Below are positions 22,098 to 30,242 of a stretch of 37,615 nt of DNA, piece after piece. The DNA comes from an uncultured Spirochaetaceae bacterium (GTDB taxonomy: Bacteria; Spirochaetota; Spirochaetia; Sphaerochaetales; Sphaerochaetaceae). The stretch's first letter is position 1. Each line of letters starts with the position of its first letter. The stretch spans positions 1-37,615 of the forward strand of contig CALXLH010000013.1 of assembly GCA_944389145.1 (NCBI GenBank). Reading direction: 5' to 3'. Below the pieces are notes generated by a model. The model was not told where the DNA came from. It saw only the letters and a program-made list of their open reading frames with translations, and did not search any database. The translations under genes and the position numbers were made by a program.

Positions 22098-22505
22098 TTA
22101 TCTCTTGGAGAACTGGAAGCGCCTTCTTGCACCTCTCTGACCGTACTTCTTCCTCTCGACCATCCTTGGATCCCTGGTCATGTAGCCAGCCTGGCGGAGA
22201 GCCTTCCTGTAAGCCTCGTCATATGCGACGAGAGCCCTTGCAAGACCATGCCTGCAAGCCTCAGCCTGCGAGCAGATTCCGCCGCCGGCAACGGTGATGA
22301 CGACATCGTACTTGCCCTCTGTCTCCGTCACTGCGAAAGGCTGAACGACCTTAGCCGCGTTGATGGCATCCACGAAGTATGCCGCGACATCCTTGCCGTT
22401 GATCGTCACCTTGCCGTTTCCATCTCTCAGATAGACCCTAGCAACCGAGGTCTTGCGGCGGCCTACGCCGTGACCGAGATTGATTGACTTATTATCATTT
22501 GCCAT
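22098..22505 (-). CDS. rpsI: 30S ribosomal protein S9
   Basis: This 135-aa small-subunit protein contacts P-site tRNA through its C-terminal tail. Landmarks are GVGRRKTSVARVYL, VTVAGGGICSQAEACRHGLARAL, DPRMVERKKYGQRGARRRFQFSKR. The C-terminal KR end is intact. AAGGAGTGACGAT precedes the ATG. It follows rplM by 11 nt in the universally conserved L13-S9 pair. Confidence 0.97.
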   Translation of the reverse strand: MANDNKSINLGHGVGRRKTSVARVYLRDGNGKVTINGKDVAAYFVDAINAAKVVQPFAVTETEGKYDVVITVAGGGICSQAEACRHGLARALVAYDEAYRKALRQAGYMTRDPRMVERKKYGQRGARRRFQFSKR

Positions 22506-22516
22506 ATCGTCACTCC

Positions 22517-22945
22517 TTAAAACTCAACAGCGATCGGCTGCTGTGCCTGATGCGGATGCTCAGGGCCGGCATAGATCTTCACGTTCGTGAAGAGCCTCTT
22601 ACCAAGCTTTCCATGAGGAAGCATTCCCTTGATGGCATGCTCCATAGGATAGGTAGGCTTCCTCTGAAGCATCTTCTCCAGGGACTCAGCCTTCAATCCG
22701 CCTGGATACATGGAATGGCGATAATAGATCTTATCTTCCATCTTGTTGCCGGTGACGCTTGCCTTGGCTGCATTGATGATGATCACGTAGTCACCAAGAT
22801 CCTGGTGAGGTACGTACTCGGCCTTGTTCTTGCCCCTGAGGATCTTAGCAGCTTCCGCTGCCACGCGTCCGAGGGTCTTGCCTTCCGCGTCGATCAGATA
22901 CCATTTCTTCACGACTGACTGCGGCTTTACGAAAATAGTCTTCAT
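22517..22945 (-). CDS. rplM: 50S ribosomal protein L13
   Basis: This 142-aa early-assembling large-subunit protein has the landmarks WYLIDAEGKTLGRVAAEAAKIL, DYVIIINA, KIYYRHSMYPGGLK and AIKGMLPHGKLGKRLFTNVKIYAGPEHPHQAQQP. It is full length and is the first gene of the L13-S9 operon. The promoter is about 285 nt upstream, leaving an unusually long leader. Confidence 0.97.
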   Translation of the reverse strand: MKTIFVKPQSVVKKWYLIDAEGKTLGRVAAEAAKILRGKNKAEYVPHQDLGDYVIIINAAKASVTGNKMEDKIYYRHSMYPGGLKAESLEKMLQRKPTYPMEHAIKGMLPHGKLGKRLFTNVKIYAGPEHPHQAQQPIAVEF

Positions 22946-23227
22946 AAACTCAACCTTCTTATATCTTCCCTTGGGGCATCATCCCCTCCCGATCCAGGGC
23001 AAAGCTCCCTTTTCAGGCGCATCGATCCAGCCAAAAGGATCCCTGAGAGCTCCAGGTTCACCGAATCCTGGCATCGCGTTCCATCCGTGGGCTCTCCGGG
23101 GAAAGGAAGTATTCTGAAGATCGCTCTTCGGACCCACGTCCGTTCGGACATATGCAAGGATATCCTGAAAAGGCATCAGCCCTTCTCAAGTCATGCGAGG
23201 GTTGTGCAGATAACTGCACGATTTGGC
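22946..23227 (-). ncRNA. Long structured leader of rplM-rpsI
   Basis: Between the promoter and rplM lie about 280 nt without a convincing gene. A perfect hairpin GTGCAG-ATAA-CTGCAC (23204-23219) occurs right after the predicted start site. Further small inverted repeats follow (GTCCG/CGGAC and CCAGG/CCTGG arms). A ribosomal-protein autoregulatory leader is possible, but the known L13 leader structure could not be confirmed by eye. Confidence 0.4.
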
Positions 23228-23257
23228 ATTATATAGAAATAACGGCAGGAATGTAAA
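23228..23257 (-). promoter_or_regulatory. Promoter of rplM-rpsI
   Basis: A perfect TATAAT (23228-23233) and TTTACA (23252-23257) on the minus strand are separated by 18 nt. Confidence 0.75.
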
Positions 23258-23292
23258 GTACGGAAGGAAAAGAATCTGCCAAGGCGCCATCA

Positions 23293-23337
23293 GGCAGGGC
23301 CGGATATGCCACGATAAGCATAATTCCTTGCCCTGCC
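23293..23337 (-). terminator. Long hairpin after the UvrD/PcrA-like gene
   Basis: Arms GGCAGGGC (23293-23300) and GCCCTGCC (23330-23337) pair perfectly, with an inner TATGC/GCATA stem in the loop. It begins 9 nt past the helicase stop. There is no adjacent U-run; TTCTTTTCC lies about 20 nt further on. Confidence 0.6.
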
Positions 23338-23345
23338 GCGACTAG

Positions 23346-25547
23346 CTAGATCTTCTCAAGCTTCGCGCTTCCTTCAACGAACTTCGCGGTGGAGGACGGG
23401 AAGCGCACGGAGAGGATCTTATTGACGCCGGCCTTCTCGACGGCTATCACCTCGCCTTCCCCGAACGCCTCGCTCCTGACCCTGTCTCCGACCTCGAAGC
23501 GGACAGGCGCGGATGGACGGCTCTCGCTCTTCTTCCTATGAACGACGACGCCTTTGCGGCTCCATGACGGCTCGGACGAGACAGGGGTGCGCGGCCTGTA
23601 ATGAAGCGTATCGCCGACATGGGACGAGTAGGAGGAACGGGCAGCCGGGGCAGAAAGGGCCCCAGCCTCGCCTCCGAGGAACATCTGGGGAATATCCGTG
23701 AGGAAGCGCGACGGCCTGTGGTACTCCGTGTGCCCCCACATCAGGCGCTGCGCGGCATATGACAGATAGAGGCTCTTCCGTGCCCTCGTCATCGCCACAT
23801 ACATGATCCTCCGCTCCTCCTCGACCTCGGATGGCGTATCATCATGGCGGCCTGGGATCACCTCCTCCTCCACTCCGGCCACGAAGACGCGGTCGAACTC
23901 AAGGCCCTTGGTATTATGCATCGTCATCAGCGTCACGCCGCTCTCGGATGCAGGATCATGGTCGCCGAGCATCGTGGAATCAAGGGTAAGCTTCTCAAGG
24001 AACGCAGAGAGGGCGTCCCTGCCCTCACCCGCCTCATGAAGCACGTTGACAAGCTCCCCGAGGTTCTCGATCTTCGTCTTCCTTGTCGTCCGGTCCGGAT
24101 CGCTGTTGTAGAGATCATAAAGCCCGGTATCGAGCAGAAGGTCATTGAGTATATCTCCGAGATTGATTCCCTCCCCAAGCGCCTTCTCAGCCCTCTCCCA
24201 TGCGGAGAGGAACGACTCGGCACCTTCCCGGGCGCTCTTCGGAGCCTTGCCGGAGAACGAGCGGAGAGCCTCCATCAGATCATCGCCTTCGGAGAGTATC
24301 ATCTGCAGCTTGGCGCTGCCGATGCCTCGCGATGGCTTGTTTATCACGCGGCGGAAGCTCACCTGGTCACGGTGGTTCATCATCAGGTACAGGAGCGAGA
24401 GCGCGTCCTTGACCTCCTCGCGCTCATAGAACCTGAGCGCACCGATCACCTTGTAGGGAATCCTCCTGTCAGTCAGCTTCTGCTCGAATATCTGGGACTG
24501 GGCGTTTGTGCGGTAGAGTATCGCGGTATTGTCATAGTCCCCGATGTTGCGTATCAGGTCGGCGATCCTCTCGCCCTCGCTGGTACCGGTCATGCAGAAA
24601 AGCACCGCAGGCTTCGATCCAGTGGTGCCATAGGCGCTCACGAGCTCCTTCTTATGCCTCTCCTTGTTCTTTGATATAAGCGCTGAGGCGGCTGCAAGGA
24701 TCTGAGAGGTCGAGCGGTAGTTCTTCTCCAGCTTTATCTCACGGACATTGGAGAAGGAGGATGCGAACGTGAGGATGTTCTCTATCTCGGCACCGCGGAA
24801 GGAGTAGATGGACTGATCATCATCCCCTACCGTCACCAGCCTCGTCTCAGGTCCGACCAGCGCGCGAAGCATCTCGAACTGCATGCGGTTGGAGTCCTGA
24901 TACTCATCGACGAGTATCATCCGGAAGCGGTTCCGGAAGTACGATGCCACCTCCTCATCCTCTTCCAGAAGCCTGGTGCTCTTGCCGATGAGATCGGCGA
25001 AATCCACGTTGCCGGAAGCCTCAAGCGCATCCTCATAGCGCTGGAACGAGGTACGGAAGTCATAGTCAGGAAGCAGTTGCTCCACGCCAGGCGAAGAAGG
25101 CCCCAGCCCCCTGTCCTTCGCGCTCGATATAGCCTTCTGTATCTGCCTCAGGTCCTTCTTGTCCAGCGTCGGAACGACCGTGGACAGAAGCGATACGGAA
25201 TCATTGTCATCATAGATGCAGAATGTCGGAGAGAGCCCGATGCGGGAGCCATAGCGGCGGAGCATATAGGCACCGAAGGAATGGAAGGTACGCATCTCAA
25301 GCCCGCTGAGATCCGTATCCGGAAGCATCGCCTCAACCCTCTCCCGCATCTCTCCTGCGGCACGGTTGGTGAAGGTGACCGCAAGGATCTGGTAAGGCTT
25401 GCATATCCCCTCGGATATGGCATAGGCGATCTTGCTTGTTATCGTGCGGGTCTTGCCTGAGCCCGCGCAGGCAAGGATCAGCAGGTTATGGTCGAAATCC
25501 AGGACGGCAGAGCGCTGCTCCTCGTTCAGATCATCAAGGTCAATCAA
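23346..25547 (-). CDS. UvrD/PcrA-type superfamily 1 DNA helicase
   Basis: This 733-aa ATP-dependent 3'-5' helicase acts in repair and replication restart. Motif I is LACAGSGKT (25-33). Motif Ia is VTFTNRAAGEM, motif II VDEYQDSN, motif III VGDDDQSIYSFRGA. The late motifs are TMHNTKGLEFDRVFVAG and RRIMYVAMTRARKSLYL. Residues past about 660 are a PcrA-like C-terminal tail with a Tudor-like stretch (FEVGDRVRSEAFGEGEVIAV). The start is a TTG at 25547 with GGGGG upstream. It overlaps the end of rimO by 8 nt, implying coupled translation. PcrA is a better size fit than UvrD or Rep, but I leave the symbol blank. Confidence 0.93.
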   Translation of the reverse strand: MIDLDDLNEEQRSAVLDFDHNLLILACAGSGKTRTITSKIAYAISEGICKPYQILAVTFTNRAAGEMRERVEAMLPDTDLSGLEMRTFHSFGAYMLRRYGSRIGLSPTFCIYDDNDSVSLLSTVVPTLDKKDLRQIQKAISSAKDRGLGPSSPGVEQLLPDYDFRTSFQRYEDALEASGNVDFADLIGKSTRLLEEDEEVASYFRNRFRMILVDEYQDSNRMQFEMLRALVGPETRLVTVGDDDQSIYSFRGAEIENILTFASSFSNVREIKLEKNYRSTSQILAAASALISKNKERHKKELVSAYGTTGSKPAVLFCMTGTSEGERIADLIRNIGDYDNTAILYRTNAQSQIFEQKLTDRRIPYKVIGALRFYEREEVKDALSLLYLMMNHRDQVSFRRVINKPSRGIGSAKLQMILSEGDDLMEALRSFSGKAPKSAREGAESFLSAWERAEKALGEGINLGDILNDLLLDTGLYDLYNSDPDRTTRKTKIENLGELVNVLHEAGEGRDALSAFLEKLTLDSTMLGDHDPASESGVTLMTMHNTKGLEFDRVFVAGVEEEVIPGRHDDTPSEVEEERRIMYVAMTRARKSLYLSYAAQRLMWGHTEYHRPSRFLTDIPQMFLGGEAGALSAPAARSSYSSHVGDTLHYRPRTPVSSEPSWSRKGVVVHRKKSESRPSAPVRFEVGDRVRSEAFGEGEVIAVEKAGVNKILSVRFPSSTAKFVEGSAKLEKI

Positions 25548-26853
25548 TCCTTACCCCCTCAAGATCAAGGCCGCGCACCTTCGTGATCCCGACACGGACC
25601 ACATCGCCGGGATTCATGTCCCGACCCATTATCACAGTGAGGCCATCGACATCAGGAGCCTGTGAGTATATGCGTCCGATAGCAAGCTCCTCACCCTCTA
25701 TCCTGTCCTCGATCAGAGCCGTGTACTCATGGCCGACGAAGCGCTCAAGACGCTCCTCAGTCACCTTCTCCTGAGCCGCCTCAAGCTCCTTCTGCCAGCG
25801 CGCTGCCGCCTTATGGGCCTTCTCATGCTCCTTCTCGCCGCGCATGCCATACGCCGGAGTGTCTTCCTCACGGGAATAGAGGAACGAGCCCATCCAGTCG
25901 AAGCGGGCCTCTTCCACGAAGCGCAGCAGCTCTTCGAACGCAGCCCTGTCCTCCCCGGGATATCCGAGCATCAGCGTCGTGCGGATCACGGCATCGGGAA
26001 GCGCCTCCCTTATCCTCCTGACAAGGGCAACGTAGCTCCCACGGTTTCCCGTACGCCTCATCGAACGCAGCACCGCGCCATCCGCATGCTGGAACGGGAT
26101 ATCGAAATAAGGAAGGATGTTCCGTCTTTCCTTCACAAGCCCGATAAGCCCCTCAGGGAATGTATCCGGATGGATATAGAGCATCCTCAGCACGAAATCG
26201 CCCTCAAGGGACGAGAGCCTGTCCATGAGCTCGACGAAGCGGGAAGGCCCGCTGTCGGTACCATATGCACCAAGGTCCTGCGCTATCACGCATATCTCAT
26301 ATACGCCGCGCGCGATAAGATCCTCCGCATCAGCGATGATCCTCTCCATGGGCCTGGAGCGGAGAGGTCCGCGGATGACAGGGATCGCGCAGTACGAGCA
26401 GCGGTGGTCGCAGCCCTCGCTGATCTTCAGGTAAGCGCTCCTCGGATAGCCTAGAAGCACATCCCGCTCATCAGCCTCCCTGTCCGGATCGGGATAGTCA
26501 GGTATCAGGACCTCCTTCTCATCAAGGGATGAAAGGAGATCGGAGAACTTACCCAGATCATGGTTGCCGAATATAGCATCGGCCTCCTCCAGATCCATCT
26601 CCGAGCCATAGCGCTGGGCAAGGCAGCCGGCCATGATGATCTTCGCATCCGGATTGGCATCATGGAGGGAGAAGAACGTGTCTATCGATTCCGCCTTGGC
26701 ACTCTCGATGAAGCCGCAGGTATTCACGACGATGAGATCGGCCTCTGCCGGATCCTCGGTGCGGACATAGCCCTTATGCAGGGCCTGTGTAAGGAGTATC
26801 TCTGAATCAACCTGGTTCTTGGCACAGCCAAGGCTCTCTATGTAGATCTTCAC
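25540..26853 (-). CDS. rimO: Ribosomal protein S12 methylthiotransferase
   Basis: This 437-aa radical-SAM enzyme adds a methylthio group to an aspartate of ribosomal protein S12. The N-terminal MTTase domain has SLGCAKNQVDSE (Cys10), NTCGFIESAK (Cys46) and AGCLAQRY (Cys77) for the auxiliary cluster. The radical-SAM motif is CDHRCSYC (Cys148/152/155). A C-terminal TRAM domain follows. SLGCAKNQVDSE and the overall length favour RimO over MiaB. The GTG at 26853 was chosen because the protein then starts MKIYIESLGC as in the family; the upstream frame adds 12 unlikely residues. Confidence 0.93.
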   Translation of the reverse strand: MKIYIESLGCAKNQVDSEILLTQALHKGYVRTEDPAEADLIVVNTCGFIESAKAESIDTFFSLHDANPDAKIIMAGCLAQRYGSEMDLEEADAIFGNHDLGKFSDLLSSLDEKEVLIPDYPDPDREADERDVLLGYPRSAYLKISEGCDHRCSYCAIPVIRGPLRSRPMERIIADAEDLIARGVYEICVIAQDLGAYGTDSGPSRFVELMDRLSSLEGDFVLRMLYIHPDTFPEGLIGLVKERRNILPYFDIPFQHADGAVLRSMRRTGNRGSYVALVRRIREALPDAVIRTTLMLGYPGEDRAAFEELLRFVEEARFDWMGSFLYSREEDTPAYGMRGEKEHEKAHKAAARWQKELEAAQEKVTEERLERFVGHEYTALIEDRIEGEELAIGRIYSQAPDVDGLTVIMGRDMNPGDVVRVGITKVRGLDLEGVRID

Positions 26854-26929
26854 GGCCCTAACTCTAAACCAAAGGCAGAGGAGGCACAAGGACGGGAATC
26901 AATCATAGCCCATGTCGGCATTTTCCGGC

Positions 26930-26935
26930 TATAAT
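26930..26935 (+). promoter_or_regulatory. -10 box of the AAA-PD-(D/E)XK gene
   Basis: A perfect TATAAT lies 20 nt before the start codon, with CAAAGGAG between. No good -35 is seen 17 nt upstream. Confidence 0.45.
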
Positions 26936-26955
26936 ACAGGCAAAGGAGCCAGAGG

Positions 26956-28614
26956 ATGAGCGATGACAGGCTGATGCTTCCCGTCGGCAAGGCGGATTTC
27001 ACCTCGATACGGGAAGGCGGATACTACTATATCGACAAGACCAGGATAATCAGCAGCCTTATCCGCGATGGCGCGGATTCCATCCTCTTCACGCGTCCTA
27101 GGCGTTTCGGGAAGACCCTGACGCAGACCATGCTCGCCTCGTTCTTCGATATCCGCCGCGATAGCGCTTCCCTATTCGAGGGGCTGGATGTGATGGATGA
27201 CGAGAAGGCTGTGGAGGAGTGGATGAACCGCTACCCGGTCATCTACCTTACGTTCAAGGATGTTGATGGCCTGGATTTCGATAGCGCCTTCTCCATGCTG
27301 GGAAGGGCCATAATAGATCTCTTCGAGAGCTACGGCTTCCTGCAGGACGATGAGATGATCGGGGCGGATCGGCAGATATTCCGCAGCATACTGTCAGGAG
27401 CAGCCTCCATCAGCGATATAAAGCAGTCGCTGAAGGTGCTTGCAAAGCTCCTGAGGTCGCATTACGGGCAGAAGGTCATAATACTGATAGACGAATACGA
27501 TGTCCCTCTGGATAGGGCTGAGCAGAATGGTTATTACAGGCCAATGCTCGATATACTCCGGGCGATGTTCTCCTCCGTGCTGAAGGATGATCCTGATATA
27601 AGGAAGGGAATCCTTACCGGGTGCCTGAGGATATCCAAGGAGAGTCTCTTCACAGGACTTAACAACCTCGCGTCATACTCCCTCACAGGTACGGACTATA
27701 CCGATTCATTCGGCTTCACGGAGGAGGAGGTCGGACGCCTCCTTGGCGATGCCGGCCTCTCCGGCAAGGCTGACACCTTCCGCAGATGGTACGATGGCTA
27801 CCGGATCGGAGACCATTCGATATACACGCCATGGGATGTGATCTCATATGCAAGGGATCTCTTATCGGATAGGACCTGCTCCCCTCGCAACTACTGGGCA
27901 GACACCAGCGGCAACAGCGTCATACGCCGCATGATCGATGAGACCGATGCCTCGGTAGCCGATGAATACAGCACGCTCATCGCAGGTGGTACCATTGGAA
28001 AACACATAACCGAGAACCTCACATACGACGATCTCTACCACGATGAGGGGAATATCTGGAGCCTGATGGTCGAGACAGGGTATCTCACGCTCGCAGGCCC
28101 ATATGCCGAGAACGGCGATACGCCTCTCCGCCTTCCCAACGAGGAGATGCGCAATCTCTTCATAGAGAGCGTGAACAGATGGTTCTCGGACATGGTAAGG
28201 AAAGCCGATCTCGCTCCCCTCTTCCGTTCCATCTGGGAGAAGGACGCGGAGAGCCTTTCCGCATTGCTATCAGAGTACCTTGAGCGTTCGATAAGCTACT
28301 ACGACTACAGCGAGAGCTTCTACCACGCCTTCGTATCAGGTCTCATGTCTGCATCCGGCTACAAGGTGCTTTCCAACAGGGAATCAGGGACAGGAAGGCC
28401 GGATCTTATCATCACCGATGTAAGGGGAAGACGCTCCGCCATCTTCGAATTCAAGGTCTCGAAGTCCTATGACCACCTTGAAGAAGGAGCCCTTGATGCA
28501 CTGAGGCAGATCAGGGAGAACGGCTATGGCTCTGACCTGAATCCAGGATATGGTATCGTCAGATTCGGTGTCGCCTTCTTCAAGAAGAGCGCCAGGGCCC
28601 TGGCCGATGCATAG
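26956..28614 (+). CDS. AAA-ATPase-like protein with C-terminal PD-(D/E)XK domain
   Basis: This 552-aa protein is of the widespread AAA-ATPase_like/PDDEXK_9 class. The N-terminal part has YYYIDKTRII and a degenerate Walker A, RPRRFGKT (47-54). Walker B is IILIDEYDVP (about 176-184), followed by the domain's GCLRISKESLFTGLNN and FGFTEEEV motifs. The C-terminal nuclease-like part has GTGRPDLIITD and IFEFKV, the Asp and Glu-x-Lys of PD-(D/E)XK. The family is usually multi-copy in gut anaerobes and its role is unproven (defence or mobile-element functions are suspected). The downstream SprT-like gene overlaps its stop by 8 nt. Confidence 0.88.
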   Translation: MSDDRLMLPVGKADFTSIREGGYYYIDKTRIISSLIRDGADSILFTRPRRFGKTLTQTMLASFFDIRRDSASLFEGLDVMDDEKAVEEWMNRYPVIYLTFKDVDGLDFDSAFSMLGRAIIDLFESYGFLQDDEMIGADRQIFRSILSGAASISDIKQSLKVLAKLLRSHYGQKVIILIDEYDVPLDRAEQNGYYRPMLDILRAMFSSVLKDDPDIRKGILTGCLRISKESLFTGLNNLASYSLTGTDYTDSFGFTEEEVGRLLGDAGLSGKADTFRRWYDGYRIGDHSIYTPWDVISYARDLLSDRTCSPRNYWADTSGNSVIRRMIDETDASVADEYSTLIAGGTIGKHITENLTYDDLYHDEGNIWSLMVETGYLTLAGPYAENGDTPLRLPNEEMRNLFIESVNRWFSDMVRKADLAPLFRSIWEKDAESLSALLSEYLERSISYYDYSESFYHAFVSGLMSASGYKVLSNRESGTGRPDLIITDVRGRRSAIFEFKVSKSYDHLEEGALDALRQIRENGYGSDLNPGYGIVRFGVAFFKKSARALADA

Positions 28615-29623
28615 GACGATAGGCGTACGCAGCACGCTCACCGATGGCTGGATACGGAGATTCAGGGAGATAGAGAAGGAGAAGGAAGCATCGCTCTCCA
28701 TCTTCCCTCCGCTTGTATCAATGATAGTGATAGCCCCAATGACAGAGGAGTCCAGGCTCGGCTTCTTCCGTCCCGATAACGCCTCCATCGTCATCAGCGA
28801 GAGCCTTATCAGGAATGGCAGTGATAGGGATATCATCAACGTGTTCCTCCATGAGCTTGCCCACGCCCTCGACTACAGGATGCACGGTGATACAGGTCAC
28901 GGTCCCTCATTCCGCGAGTGCTGCCGCCACCTCGGCATGGATGAAGGCTTCGACAAGAGCCATATAAGGATTGAGATAGGAAACAAGGAGAGAAGAAGCG
29001 AGAAGATACGGAAGCTCCTATCCTTTTCCTCCTCCCCATTCGAGAACGAGAGCGCCATAGCCATCCAGAAGGCACGGAAGCTGATGATGGAGAACGGCGA
29101 TGAAGACAGGAGCGATGAGAGGATCTATGAAACAGCGCTCCTCTCATCCTCACGCTTCTCATATGGCCTCAAAGAGGTGCTGAGCTACACCGAGCGCACG
29201 AGCGGCATATTCCTCCTCTACGTCCCATCTCCGGAAGGACGCTCCGCCATGGCCTACGGCAGCCTTGATGAGGTAGAGTTCGCCATCTACCTCCTCGATT
29301 ACCTCCTCTCATCCTCGGAAAGGGCCATACGATCGCTCAGGAAAGAGGGGAAGCACATAACGAAGGACAGCTTCCTCAAAGGAGCGATCGACGTGCTATC
29401 AGAGAGAACAAGGGAAGAGAGCATCGACAATGCCCTCATCGCCCTGCGCACGGAGAACGAGAAGGCCGCCCGCACGATCGTCTACCCGGAGACACGCCTC
29501 GTAAGGCGTTCCATACGTTCCTCCTCTCTCTTCGACCGCTCAAGCTACGACAGCGGCAAGGGCTTCGGCAGATCCTTGGATATATCGAGAAGCAGAAAAC
29601 GGAAGCTGATAGAGAAGGGCTGA
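28607..29623 (+). CDS. SprT-like zinc metalloprotease with DUF2786 domain
   Basis: This 338-aa protein has an N-terminal SprT/WLM-like metalloprotease: VFLHELAHALD (His82, Glu83, His86) and GHGPSFRECCRHLG (His98 as the likely third ligand). A DUF2786-like segment follows at about 125-165 (KIRKLLSFSSSPFENESAIA, then KARKLM). The rest is a helical tail ending in a basic, Ser/Arg-rich stretch. SprT relatives cleave DNA-protein cross-links. The combination is also seen in phage and mobile elements. The ATG at 28607 overlaps the previous stop (ATGCATAG), so translation is coupled. A longer upstream frame lies inside the ATPase gene and is rejected. Confidence 0.82.
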   Translation: MHRTIGVRSTLTDGWIRRFREIEKEKEASLSIFPPLVSMIVIAPMTEESRLGFFRPDNASIVISESLIRNGSDRDIINVFLHELAHALDYRMHGDTGHGPSFRECCRHLGMDEGFDKSHIRIEIGNKERRSEKIRKLLSFSSSPFENESAIAIQKARKLMMENGDEDRSDERIYETALLSSSRFSYGLKEVLSYTERTSGIFLLYVPSPEGRSAMAYGSLDEVEFAIYLLDYLLSSSERAIRSLRKEGKHITKDSFLKGAIDVLSERTREESIDNALIALRTENEKAARTIVYPETRLVRRSIRSSSLFDRSSYDSGKGFGRSLDISRSRKRKLIEKG

Positions 29624-29647
29624 AATACAAAGGATATATTCTCCTTC

Positions 29648-29676
29648 TTTACTGTCATACATTTGTATGCTATGCT
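29648..29676 (+). promoter_or_regulatory. Toxin-antitoxin promoter with operator palindrome
   Basis: TTTACT (29648-29653) and TATGCT (29671-29676) have a 17-nt spacer. The palindrome CATACA-TT-TGTATG (29656-29669) fills it, fitting autorepression by the RHH antitoxin. GGAGGAAGAAA precedes the antitoxin ATG. Confidence 0.75.
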
Positions 29677-29694
29677 ATTTTCAGGAGGAAGAAA

Positions 29695-29925
29695 ATGAAG
29701 ATAATTAGCCTACGTCTGAATGAAGAGGAACAGTCTTTCGTGGAAGAAGCGGCCCAGGTGTATGGCTGCAGCCCCTCAACGATGATAAAGCGTCTGGCCT
29801 TTGAGAAGCTCGAAGATGAGTTCGATATGAAGGCCATAGAGGAATATGAAAAGGAAAAGAAGAACGGAACGCTTGTCATTAAGGATTTCGATGAACTCCT
29901 GAGAGAAACGGGAATCGAGTGCTGA
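29695..29925 (+). CDS. RelB-like ribbon-helix-helix antitoxin
   Basis: This 76-aa protein has an N-terminal beta strand and helix pattern, MKIISLRLNEEEQSFVEEAA then STMIKRLAFEKLEDEF, typical of RHH antitoxins of the RelB/DUF6290 type. It would dimerise, bind the palindrome upstream, and neutralise the toxin through its acidic C-terminal half (KNGTLVIKDFDELLRETG). The toxin gene starts 4 nt after its stop. Cognate pair and operator make the assignment strong. Confidence 0.9.
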   Translation: MKIISLRLNEEEQSFVEEAAQVYGCSPSTMIKRLAFEKLEDEFDMKAIEEYEKEKKNGTLVIKDFDELLRETGIEC

Positions 29926-29929
29926 TATT

Positions 29930-30196
29930 ATGGGATATAGGATCAGGATAACAGGAATATTCGAAAGGAAATTCAAGAAGCTTGATTCCGTCTCGCAGAG
30001 ATTCATCACAAAATGGATTAAGAAGAATCTTCGGGATTGTGATGATCCAAGGCTCTATGGCAAGGCGTTATCAGGACCATTGAAAGGCTATTGGCGCTAT
30101 CGCATCGGGGATTATCGTCTTATTGCAGAGATCCATGACAAAGAGCTTGTGATAATCGCAATCGATATAGGGCACCGTAGGGAAGTATATAGATAA
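29930..30196 (+). CDS. RelE/ParE-family toxin
   Basis: This 88-aa toxin matches the RelE mRNA-interferase fold: IRITGIFERKFKKLDS, LYGKALSGPLKGYWRYRIGDYRLIAEI and IAIDIGHRREVYR. The basic C-terminal HRREVYR is characteristic. It would cleave ribosome-bound mRNA when freed from the antitoxin. There is no separate ribosome-binding site, so translation is coupled to the antitoxin gene. Complete and apparently functional. Confidence 0.92.
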   Translation: MGYRIRITGIFERKFKKLDSVSQRFITKWIKKNLRDCDDPRLYGKALSGPLKGYWRYRIGDYRLIAEIHDKELVIIAIDIGHRREVYR

Positions 30197-30242
30197 TCGA
30201 TATCCACAATGCCCGTTAAGAGCGGCTTGAACGCCATATGAG

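Noticed and set aside
22979-23176. Small minus-strand frames upstream of rplM
   Set aside because: They are overlapping frames without ribosome-binding sites or domain features, better explained as leader RNA.
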